Part shown: piece by piece, positions 8,362 to 14,238 of the stretch
Position numbering within the stretch: the first letter of the stretch is position 1
How the letters are laid out: the number at the start of each line of letters is the position of its first letter
DNA from: an uncultured Bacilli bacterium
GTDB taxonomy: Bacteria; Bacillota_I; Bacilli_A; RF39; UBA660
Direction: 5' to 3'
Assembly (NCBI GenBank): GCA_944371685.1
Contig: CALVXV010000013.1
Location: forward strand, 1-14,642
DNA: 14,642 nt
The notes under the pieces: generated by a model
The model's input: only the letters and a program-made list of their open reading frames with translations
The model's database searches: none
What the model was told of the DNA's origin: nothing
Program-made: the position numbers and the translations under genes

Positions 8362-8436
8362 ATGGAGTGGATTCTGCAAATCATCATAATGTTAATAAGT
8401 TTTCTATTTTCATATTTTAACTACAAAAAAATATAA
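8362..8436 (+). CDS. small membrane peptide, likely the N-terminal half of a frameshifted gene
   Basis: The ATG follows GAGGTGA (8349-8355) by 6 bases. The 24 codons give one hydrophobic membrane segment (WILQIIIMLISFLFSYF) and then NYKKI before TAA at 8434. The A7 run at 8425-8431 sits just before the stop. Skipping one A continues the frame as KKYKNEIVK straight into the ORF starting at 8453. The whole would be about 90 residues: a membrane anchor followed by a charged coiled coil. Alone it could be a genuine micro-protein, but its partner ORF has no ribosome site, which favours a single gene. Confidence 0.55.
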   Translation: MEWILQIIIMLISFLFSYFNYKKI

Positions 8437-8452
8437 AAATGAAATTGTTAAA

Positions 8453-8635
8453 ATGAAAATAAAAGCAAATAAAGAAATAGAAAAAATAAAAATTGAAACC
8501 GAAGAAACAATAAAATTAAAAACAATAGAACAAATGCTGTCTAACAATAAAAATAAAAAAACACTAAATGAATTATCCACCATACTTTTAAAAAGTATAA
8601 TAGAAAATGCAGAATCTAAAACGAATCAACCATAA
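8453..8635 (+). CDS. charged coiled-coil protein, likely the C-terminal half of the frameshifted gene
   Basis: Sixty residues rich in Lys, Glu and Ile form an almost continuous helix (KEIEKIKIETEETIKLK), ending KTNQP. The ATG at 8453 has no Shine-Dalgarno site upstream (only AAATTGTTAA). The same frame is open upstream to the A7 run, so translation probably begins at 8362 and reaches this frame by slippage, or the break is a mutation or sequencing error. Membrane segment plus coiled coil resembles small scaffold or holin-like accessory proteins, but no family is recognised. Confidence 0.55.
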   Translation: MKIKANKEIEKIKIETEETIKLKTIEQMLSNNKNKKTLNELSTILLKSIIENAESKTNQP

Positions 8636-8651
8636 TTAAGGAGGAAAAAAT

Positions 8652-9140
8652 ATGGATATTATAAAAGAAATTAGAAACTTTCAAAACGAACTAAACGTAG
8701 AAATAAATAACTTTTGTGAAAAAATGATTCAAGAAATAGAAAAAGAAAATTCCACTGTAACCCCAAAAACAGCATATATCAGTACATACCCCATTACCAA
8801 TCCAACCTTCTTCAAAGGGAAAAAACCAGTTGAAGTAGAAATTGATGGCAAAACTATTATAACCCCTACCTGGAAAAAAGTAGCTTATACCATTTTAACT
8901 GAAATAGTTCAAGATAAAAATATGGAAAGTAAACTTTTAGGATTAAGAGATGTTATGCTAGGCCGAGTTAGAAATAGACTATCATCATCAGATAAAAACA
9001 TGACTAGTCCTCTTTGCATTACAAAAGACCTATATATAGAAACACATTATGATACTGAAACCTTATTAAAATTCCTTTTGCAAATCTTAGATAAAATAGG
9101 ATATGACTATAATAATATTAAAATAAAAATAATGAATTAA
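8652..9140 (+). CDS. 162-residue protein of unknown function
   Basis: A strong AAGGAGG (8638-8644) sits 7 bases before the ATG, and the gene begins 16 bases after the coiled-coil gene, so both form one operon. The N-terminal 35 residues are a charged helix. The middle has TPTWKKVAYTILTEIVQD (about 76-93). The C-terminal half has a compact conserved-looking core: LRDVMLGRVRNRLSSSD, then PLCITKDLYIETHYDTETLLKFLLQIL. There is no signal peptide or membrane segment, so it should be cytoplasmic and might dock on the membrane coiled-coil partner. I cannot name a family. The basic R-rich segment and phage-like gene size make an accessory or mobile-element origin plausible. Confidence 0.75.
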   Translation: MDIIKEIRNFQNELNVEINNFCEKMIQEIEKENSTVTPKTAYISTYPITNPTFFKGKKPVEVEIDGKTIITPTWKKVAYTILTEIVQDKNMESKLLGLRDVMLGRVRNRLSSSDKNMTSPLCITKDLYIETHYDTETLLKFLLQILDKIGYDYNNIKIKIMN

Positions 9141-9145
9141 AAGTA

Positions 9146-9174
9146 GTTACAAAAACAAAACAACATGCTATAAT
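9146..9174 (+). promoter_or_regulatory. promoter of the SAM riboswitch-metK transcript
   Basis: Extended -10 TGCTATAAT (hexamer 9169-9174, exact consensus) with GTTACA (9146-9151, four of six to TTGACA) 17 bp upstream. The start near 9181 lies a few bases before the riboswitch P1 stem. Confidence 0.65.
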
Positions 9175-9187
9175 ATATATAATGAAA

Positions 9188-9268
9188 CCTTATAAAGAGT
9201 GATGGAGGGACTGGCCCTATGAAGTCACAGCAACCTATTAAGTTAGGTGCTAAAGCCGAACGATAAGG
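9188..9268 (+). ncRNA. SAM-I riboswitch aptamer (S box)
   Basis: P1 is CCTTAT (9188-9193) with ATAAGG (9263-9268). The S-box core GGAGGGACTGGCCC (9204-9217) and ATGAAG follow. P2 pairs GTGA (9199-9202) with TCAC (9225-9228), with a GGG/CCC upper stem. CAGCAACC leads into P3, ACCTA (9233-9237) with TAGGT (9244-9248), followed by GGTGCTAAAGCC. These are hallmark S-box positions. It senses S-adenosylmethionine and precedes the gene that makes it. Confidence 0.95.
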
Positions 9269-9300
9269 AACTGACAAACAAGTTCCTAACTTGTTTTTTT
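9266..9300 (+). terminator. riboswitch expression platform: competing antiterminator and terminator
   Basis: The terminator AAACAAGTT (9276-9284) pairs with AACTTGTTT (9288-9296) around CCT and ends in a T-run to 9300. The antiterminator AGGAACT (9266-9272) pairs with AGTTCCT (9281-9287). It uses three bases of the P1 3' strand and most of the terminator's 5' arm. SAM-bound RNA keeps P1 and terminates; SAM-free RNA forms the antiterminator and reads into metK. Confidence 0.9.
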
Positions 9301-9332
9301 CTTTACTGTGTTTCATTAAAGAAGGAGGATTT

Positions 9333-10355
9333 ATGAAATTATATTCAAATGAAATTGTATTTCGTGGTCACCCAGATAAAGTGTGTGACCAAATTAGTGA
9401 TGCCATTTTAGATGCCTATTTAAAAAAGGACATTCATGCTAGATGTGGCATTGAAGTTATGGGAGGAAAAGGAAAAATATTTATCACCGGTGAAGTAACC
9501 TCTAAAGCTAATATTAATATTGAAAAAATAGTAAAAAGAGTCTTAAACGATATTGGTTATAACACAAACTATCAAATAATAAACAACATAGGGCACCAAA
9601 GCCCAGACATTGCCTTAGGAACCAATGACAAAGTAGGTGGTGCCGGCGACCAAGGAATGATGTTTGGCTACGCATGTAACGATACGAAAGAAATGTTACC
9701 AACAGCTATGGTCATTTTACAAAACTTAAGTAAATGGTATGATGAAGCAAGAAAAAAATGCTCATACCTAATGCCTGATGGTAAAGCTCAAATTACTGGC
9801 TACTATGATGATGACATGAAATTAAAAAAAATAAAATATTTTACAATATCATACCAAAACGATGAACAACATCGTCCATATACTGATAATTTAATCAAAG
9901 AAAAATGCCTAGAAATATGTAAGCATTATAATATAGAAATAGAAAAATTTTTAATAAATCCCACCGGTAGATTTTTAGTTGGTGGTTTTGACGGTGATGC
10001 AGGAGTTACTGGTAGAAAAATTGTCGTAGATAACTACCACGCATTCGCTAAAGTAGGTGGTGGCGCCTTTAGTGGAAAAGATCCAAGTAAAGTTGATCGA
10101 AGTGGTGCATATAAAGCTAGAGAAATAGCCAAAACATATCTAAAAAAACACCACCTAAAGTGGTGCCAAGTTCAAATAAGTTATGCCATTGGTTTAGATA
10201 AACCACTAGCTATTTATATCGATAGTAATAAAGGCAATATTACTCCAGATGAAACATTATATAATGAATGTACACCAAAAAATATTATTAAAGATTTAAA
10301 ATTATATGAACCTTGTTATGAAAATAAAGCCAAATTTGGTCATTTCACAAATTAA
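9333..10355 (+). CDS. metK: methionine adenosyltransferase (SAM synthetase), short divergent form
   Basis: Makes S-adenosylmethionine from ATP and methionine in the cytoplasm. Family motifs are clear: GHPDKVCDQISDA (12-24, with the catalytic His13 and Asp15), GAGDQGMMFGYA (103-114), NPTGRF (209-214), DAGVTGRK (to K229), GGGAFSGKDPSKVDRSGAY (242-260). The K+-site glutamates E41 and E54 also align. Oddities are the length (340 residues; usual MetK is about 380-400), an Arg where the family has Glu just before GHPDK (R11), shortened central loops, and an end at GHFTN without the usual FPWE tail. An in-frame TTG at 9291 lies inside the riboswitch terminator and is not a start. ATG 9333 has GAAGGAGG (9321-9328) at a good distance. 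Regulation is by the SAM-I riboswitch. Confidence 0.92.
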   Translation: MKLYSNEIVFRGHPDKVCDQISDAILDAYLKKDIHARCGIEVMGGKGKIFITGEVTSKANINIEKIVKRVLNDIGYNTNYQIINNIGHQSPDIALGTNDKVGGAGDQGMMFGYACNDTKEMLPTAMVILQNLSKWYDEARKKCSYLMPDGKAQITGYYDDDMKLKKIKYFTISYQNDEQHRPYTDNLIKEKCLEICKHYNIEIEKFLINPTGRFLVGGFDGDAGVTGRKIVVDNYHAFAKVGGGAFSGKDPSKVDRSGAYKAREIAKTYLKKHHLKWCQVQISYAIGLDKPLAIYIDSNKGNITPDETLYNECTPKNIIKDLKLYEPCYENKAKFGHFTN

Positions 10356-10361
10356 ATTTAA

Positions 10362-11336
10362 TCAAAAAAACCTTTTAACCCTAACAAGTTCACGCGAATA
10401 AGTATTCCGCCCATTTTTAACATATTGCTTTAAAAAATCTAACTTATCACCATTATTATCAAATATTAAATCCGCAAGTTCTAACGCCTTATTAAAATTA
10501 AGCATACTATAATCTTTAATTAACTTACTTTCTAAAGCATCATTCTCATCAATATTAAAAGCTAATCTAGTTAAATCCAAATCATTATTAGTAGCCGCCT
10601 CAAATAATTTACCAAAAAATCTAACATTATTTTGCCATATAACTTCTTCTAAAGAACCATTTGGCGTTCTGACCTCTATTGTATTCTTATCAAGAATATC
10701 ATTAGTATGATATAAAGAATAATTATTAAAATTAAGCCCTAAATTTCTTGTAAGGTTTTTAAACACTTCTAAAAATCTATCTATATCAGCAAACAATTCA
10801 TCATGTAATATAAAATAATCAAATATATTTACTACAGGTCTTGCATACCTATATGCGGAAAATCTTGTATTTATCATTTCACCGTTTCCAAAACGGTAAA
10901 TGATATCCTCATATGCCATCCATAAATATATTAAATTTTTTAAATAATAAACATTGTCATCAAAAAAATCCGCTCCAAAATGAATATGTCCACCACATCG
11001 ACTATTAATATCACAAAATAGTTTTAAATATTCACAAGTCTGCTTAATCTCATCCCAAGCACTTTCTGTATCGTGTAACTTTGTACTTTTAAATTCAATT
11101 CCTTTCATACCAACCGACATTTCTCGCTCAACTTTAAAATTAGAATAAAGATCATGTTTTTCCAAAAATTCATGGCAAGGTACTTCACATTCTATTTCAA
11201 TTCCAAATGTCATATTATCATTAAGACCTAAAAAAGGTTTATATTTGATAATATACTTTTTTAAATATCTAAATAAACTCTTTTTTTCTTTCATACTCAT
11301 TTCATAAAAATAATCATTCTTATTCAAATCATACAT
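10362..11336 (-). CDS. amidoligase family protein (putative ATP-dependent carboxylate-amine ligase)
   Basis: Matches the Amidoligase_2 (PF12224-like) pattern of the glutamine-synthetase fold: TFGIEIECE (43-51), GIEFKS (79-84) equivalent to the family's 'ElvSp', RCGGHIHFG (113-121) with paired histidines, and IEVRTPNGS (220-228) near the end. Such enzymes are predicted to join amine and carboxyl groups using ATP, for example in peptide tagging or cell-surface peptide modification. The substrate is unknown here. A start three codons earlier (11345) is directly abutted by GAGAGG (11351-11346). The ATG at 11336 has that site 9 bases away and is preferred, giving 324 residues. It ends with TGA 6 bases from the metK stop, convergent, with no clear hairpin between them. 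It stands alone, without the peptidase or ATP-grasp partners often seen. Confidence 0.8.
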   Translation of the reverse strand: MYDLNKNDYFYEMSMKEKKSLFRYLKKYIIKYKPFLGLNDNMTFGIEIECEVPCHEFLEKHDLYSNFKVEREMSVGMKGIEFKSTKLHDTESAWDEIKQTCEYLKLFCDINSRCGGHIHFGADFFDDNVYYLKNLIYLWMAYEDIIYRFGNGEMINTRFSAYRYARPVVNIFDYFILHDELFADIDRFLEVFKNLTRNLGLNFNNYSLYHTNDILDKNTIEVRTPNGSLEEVIWQNNVRFFGKLFEAATNNDLDLTRLAFNIDENDALESKLIKDYSMLNFNKALELADLIFDNNGDKLDFLKQYVKNGRNTYSRELVRVKRFF

Positions 11337-11362
11337 AATAAACATCCTCTCACGTGCTAACT

Positions 11363-11390
11363 ATTATAATATTTCCAAAATATATGTCAA
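11363..11390 (-). promoter_or_regulatory. near-ideal promoter of the amidoligase gene
   Basis: On the minus strand, exact TTGACA (11390-11385) and exact TATAAT (11368-11363) are 16 bp apart. The spacer carries the inverted repeat ATATTT-n3-AAATAT (11369-11383). Transcription should start near 11356, close to the ribosome site. Confidence 0.8.
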
Positions 11391-11428
11391 ATTAAAACTA
11401 AAAAAAATTCCAAAAATATCCAAAATAT
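11374..11428. repeat. three TCCAAAATAT-like direct repeats between divergent genes
   Basis: TCCAAAATAT occurs at 11374-11383 and 11419-11428, and with one extra A at 11409-11419. The first copy lies inside the amidoligase promoter spacer. They could be binding sites for a regulator of either gene, or just low-complexity AT sequence. Confidence 0.35.
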
Positions 11429-11498
11429 TATTAATAATAATTTAAAGTTGTTGTATACTATATGATAGAAAAAGTTAAAAATTGAAGTAGGTGATGTA

Positions 11499-12344
11499 AT
11501 GAAAAAAGTAAATTATATCCTTTTAGTAATATTTGCCTCATTTATATCCTTAAATGTCGTTAAAGCCGATGAAGGCATTGTCTATAGCCCAAGGTCATGC
11601 TTTGGAATAACCTATGGAACTCATAATAATCATTGGCACCAAGCCATTGAACAAAATGGTCAATATATCGCTACTGGCGATCCAATTTATACATATCCAT
11701 GTACTCCATCAAATGATCCAACTTTAAAAACCTTAACCGTCAACAACAATAACATAACAATATCAGATAAAATGGAATTTAAAACCTATGATGAAATAGC
11801 CAATATTATAGCTACCCCAAATTATCAGTATGCAAAAATTGAATATGAAAATAATAAAAAACTAAAAATAGGCGATAATAACGTAACAATTAAAATCACC
11901 TCTGCTTTAGGCCTTACTAAAACCTATGAATTAAATATCATAAGGCAAAAAATTCTAAGCACTAATAATAACATAAAGCAAATAACCATTGATGGCCAAA
12001 AATATCAATTTAAAAATAATACAATCAAAGATCTATTTGTCACCTCAAACAATAAATCATTAGATATAAAAGTAACTCCTGAAGATAATACTGCTAAAAT
12101 AACCATCAAAGGAAATAAAAACCTCAAAGCCGGTGATCATACCATCACAATTATTTGCCAAGCTGAAAATGGAGAAACACAAAATTATTATATAAAATTT
12201 CATAAAAGCATGGTATTAACAGACATCATCGGCACGATTATTGGCATACTAATTTTAGTTTTTCCATTAATTATTATTATAATTATTATAGCTCATAAAA
12301 ATAAAAAGAAATATATAAATAATAGTCATTATTATAAAAGATAA
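11499..12344 (+). CDS. secreted, C-terminally membrane-anchored protein with cadherin-like beta-sandwich repeats
   Basis: A signal peptide (basic MKK, hydrophobic core 6-18, likely cleavage after VKA at 23) is followed by a His/Trp cluster (HNNHWHQ, 42-48) flanked by Cys34 and Cys68, which could form a disulphide. Two repeats begin LKTLTVNNNNITIS and IKQITIDGQKY, and the first runs on to GDNNVTIKITSALGLTKTYELNI. This resembles the Cadherin-like beta-sandwich family (PF12733-like), common in Bacillota surface proteins. A C-terminal membrane helix (about 238-265, Ile-rich) and a KNKKK-containing cytoplasmic tail anchor it. The predicted role is cell-surface binding or adhesion. ATG 11499 has AGGTGA (11489-11494). 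The following PH-domain gene starts 14 bases after the stop, so the two are probably one transcript. Confidence 0.75.
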   Translation: MKKVNYILLVIFASFISLNVVKADEGIVYSPRSCFGITYGTHNNHWHQAIEQNGQYIATGDPIYTYPCTPSNDPTLKTLTVNNNNITISDKMEFKTYDEIANIIATPNYQYAKIEYENNKKLKIGDNNVTIKITSALGLTKTYELNIIRQKILSTNNNIKQITIDGQKYQFKNNTIKDLFVTSNNKSLDIKVTPEDNTAKITIKGNKNLKAGDHTITIICQAENGETQNYYIKFHKSMVLTDIIGTIIGILILVFPLIIIIIIIAHKNKKKYINNSHYYKR

Positions 12345-12358
12345 AAGGAGAATATATT

Positions 12359-12733
12359 ATGATTGATTTTAAAAATAAAGGATTAATAAAACTAAGTGCT
12401 ATTAACACCAAAGAAGGCGAAAAAGTAGTCCAAGACATATTGATAAATAATGAACAAACCATCGCTGCCTTTCAATCAATGCGCGACCATTTAATTTTTA
12501 CCAATAAAAGAATTATTTCAGTTAATGTTCAAGGAATTACCGGTAGAAAAGTGGACTATACTTCCATTCCATATAAAAAAATTCAAGCATATTCTATTGA
12601 AACAGCTGGCGCCTTAGACATAGATGCTGAAATTGATATCATCATAAGTGGTCTTGGAACCATTAGATTTGAATTAGCCGGATCTACCAACATCAAAGAA
12701 ATATGCGCCAAAATATCCGAAGAAATTTTGTAA
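12359..12733 (+). CDS. bacterial PH-domain protein (PF08000-like)
   Basis: A 124-residue cytoplasmic protein covering a single bacterial PH fold. Family hallmarks are visible: MRDHLIFTNKRIISVNVQGITGRKVDYTSIPY (about 41-72), then SIETAGALDIDAEIDIII (79-96) and a final helix. These match the 'RD-FTnkR-QG-GkK-Y-siPY-I--E-aG-D-aE' pattern of bPH_1. Members usually assemble as rings and have no enzymatic activity; the biological role is unclear. AAAGGAG (12344-12350) is 8 bases before the ATG. The gene closes the unit with the cadherin-like surface protein and ends at a terminator that starts at its stop codon. Confidence 0.88.
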   Translation: MIDFKNKGLIKLSAINTKEGEKVVQDILINNEQTIAAFQSMRDHLIFTNKRIISVNVQGITGRKVDYTSIPYKKIQAYSIETAGALDIDAEIDIIISGLGTIRFELAGSTNIKEICAKISEEIL

Positions 12734-12756
12734 AACTATCTTAAATGATAGTTTTT
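12732..12756 (+). terminator. intrinsic terminator after the PH-domain gene
   Basis: AAAACTATC (12732-12740) pairs perfectly with GATAGTTTT (12747-12755) around TTAAAT, with a T-run. The 5' arm overlaps the TAA stop. Confidence 0.75.
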
Positions 12757-12844
12757 ACTATCCAAATTAATATCTAAAAATAAACCATTATTATTTGACT
12801 GACACATTTAAAATTTATCACCTTTTCCACATAAAAATATTATA

Positions 12845-12873
12845 TTGTACAAATCACAAGAAAATGTTAAAAT
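12845..12873 (+). promoter_or_regulatory. promoter of the acyltransferase gene
   Basis: TTGTAC (12845-12850) and extended -10 TGTTAAAAT (hexamer 12868-12873) are 17 bp apart. The predicted start is near 12880. Confidence 0.6.
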
Positions 12874-12880
12874 AATATAT

Positions 12881-12894
12881 AGTAGGAAACTACT
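12881..12894 (+). promoter_or_regulatory. 5' leader hairpin with a GAAA tetraloop
   Basis: AGTAG-GAAA-CTACT forms a perfect 5-bp stem capped by a GNRA tetraloop, starting at about the predicted first base of the transcript. A 5'-terminal hairpin may slow mRNA decay. The ribosome site AGAAGGAGGGG (about 12896-12906) follows immediately and stays unpaired. Confidence 0.5.
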
Positions 12895-12911
12895 TAGAAG
12901 GAGGGGCTAAA

Positions 12912-14174
12912 ATGAAAGAAAAAACAGCTAAGAAAAGAAATAGTGCAATTGAACTATGGCGATTTTTAATAGCTATTGCCATCGTTGGCTTTCATATTGG
13001 ATTTATCATCGCCAACACATGTAATGGAGCTAATGGCTATTACCTAGAATCATCAAATTGGTTTTTTGGCTCAAGTGAAGTTTTATGGATTTTTACCATA
13101 ACTGCTGGTTATTTTATGGTATCTCATTTCAAAAAGCGAAATGCAGATAAAAACTATAAAGAAAGAAGCGCTTCATCAAAAGCTTGGGAGTATACTTGGT
13201 CTAGGATAAAAAGTTTACTTCCAGTTCTAATAATTGGATATATTCTCGGTGTTGTCATTTGTACAAGCTTCTATTATCCAGATTACAATTTCCAACAAGT
13301 ATGTACTATGATTGTCAATAGTATTTGGGAATTCTTAGGCTTCCATGCCGCCGGACTTAGAAGTTTAGGCAATGAATTTTTCAACCTAAATGGACCTCTT
13401 TGGTTTATCTCAGCTATAATCATAGTTGGCTATTTCTTGTATTGGGGACTATGTAAAAATGAAGATTTCTTATCTGGAATAATTGCACCATTTATCTTCA
13501 TTTTCTTAGGTGGATGGTGGTGTTTCACTGACACTAGAGCATCGCAAACAGCTTGGTCTACATTTGGAGCACAAACCGCTTCTACTAACGGTACTGGTGG
13601 TTCAGCCACTGCCGCAACCGCCATTTTTGGAATGAATAACGGTTTAATATTCGTCTTAATGGGAATGTTAGCTGGAATAATGTTATATTATTTCATTCAA
13701 AAAGTTAAAGACCATAAATTTACCTCACTTGGTACATTAGGCTTAACTTTATTATATCTTGTATCAGGCGGATTACTTCTATGGTACACAATTTATCCAC
13801 CAACATGGTTCGGACTAGAAAGATGGACAGTTGCCATATTATGTATAATCGTTATTGGTCTAACCTTATTAAATAAAGATAAAGTTACAGCTATATTAAA
13901 TAACAAATATACAAATGGTATATTAAGCTATCTTGGTAGTATATCACTACATATTTACATGCTACATTACCCAGTAGCCATCTTCATTTTAAAAATGCTT
14001 GGACCAAATACTGCAGCTACAACTTATTCTTTCTGGTCAATATATATCCCAGCTGTACTATTTACAATTATCCTTAGTGCATTGCTAAAAGAACTTATGG
14101 ATATATTTAAAGAAAGTAAAGAAGCTGATAAAATTGAATCTACAGCAAAAACAAAAAAAGCAAAACAAAGTTAA
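12912..14174 (+). CDS. membrane acyltransferase, family 3 (PF01757-like)
   Basis: Integral membrane protein with about ten hydrophobic segments. It starts with the family signature ELWRFLIAIAIVGFHIGF, which includes Arg17 and the likely catalytic His28. WIFTITAGYFM (about 58-68) and NGPLWFISAIIIVGYFLYW (near 160-178) are typical second and central motifs. These enzymes transfer acetyl or other acyl groups to extracellular glycans, such as peptidoglycan, teichoic acid or exopolysaccharide. The substrate is not visible here. There is no C-terminal SGNH domain as in OatA; the tail is a Lys-rich cytoplasmic stretch. An unusual Ala/Thr/Gly/Ser-rich loop (TASTNGTGGSATAATA, about 222-237) lies between membrane segments. 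ATG 12912 has a strong AAGGAGG. The gene has its own promoter and terminator. Confidence 0.88.
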   Translation: MKEKTAKKRNSAIELWRFLIAIAIVGFHIGFIIANTCNGANGYYLESSNWFFGSSEVLWIFTITAGYFMVSHFKKRNADKNYKERSASSKAWEYTWSRIKSLLPVLIIGYILGVVICTSFYYPDYNFQQVCTMIVNSIWEFLGFHAAGLRSLGNEFFNLNGPLWFISAIIIVGYFLYWGLCKNEDFLSGIIAPFIFIFLGGWWCFTDTRASQTAWSTFGAQTASTNGTGGSATAATAIFGMNNGLIFVLMGMLAGIMLYYFIQKVKDHKFTSLGTLGLTLLYLVSGGLLLWYTIYPPTWFGLERWTVAILCIIVIGLTLLNKDKVTAILNNKYTNGILSYLGSISLHIYMLHYPVAIFILKMLGPNTAATTYSFWSIYIPAVLFTIILSALLKELMDIFKESKEADKIESTAKTKKAKQS

Positions 14175-14200
14175 TATAAATTGACTTTGTTTTCTTTATA
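14162..14200 (+). terminator. intrinsic terminator after the acyltransferase gene
   Basis: AAAACAAAGT (14162-14171) pairs perfectly with ACTTTGTTTT (14184-14193) around a 12-base loop, then TCTTTATA. The 5' arm lies in the last codons of the gene. Confidence 0.65.
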
Positions 14201-14223
14201 AAAAAATTATTCTGTGTTATGAT
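14195..14223 (+). promoter_or_regulatory. candidate promoter for the CoA-transferase gene
   Basis: TTTATA (14195-14200) and extended -10 TGTTATGAT (hexamer 14218-14223) are 17 bp apart. The start near 14230 would leave about 9 leader bases before the ATG, so the ribosome site GGTGAT would be at the very 5' end. This is tentative. Confidence 0.4.
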
Positions 14224-14238
14224 AATAATGGTGATAAT

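Noticed and set aside
9291..9332. N-terminal extension of metK from TTG 9291
   Set aside because: This stretch is the terminator of the riboswitch; MetK homologues begin near the ATG at 9333, which has a strong GAAGGAGG.
10351..10362. ATTAAATTTAAT palindrome between metK and the amidoligase as a bidirectional terminator
   Set aside because: It is a loopless A/T palindrome at the stop codon that cannot form a stable hairpin, and lacks a T-run on the plus strand.
13430..13624. Minus-strand ORF inside the acyltransferase gene
   Set aside because: Antisense shadow caused by the Ala/Gly/Thr-rich segment of the real gene; no supporting signals.
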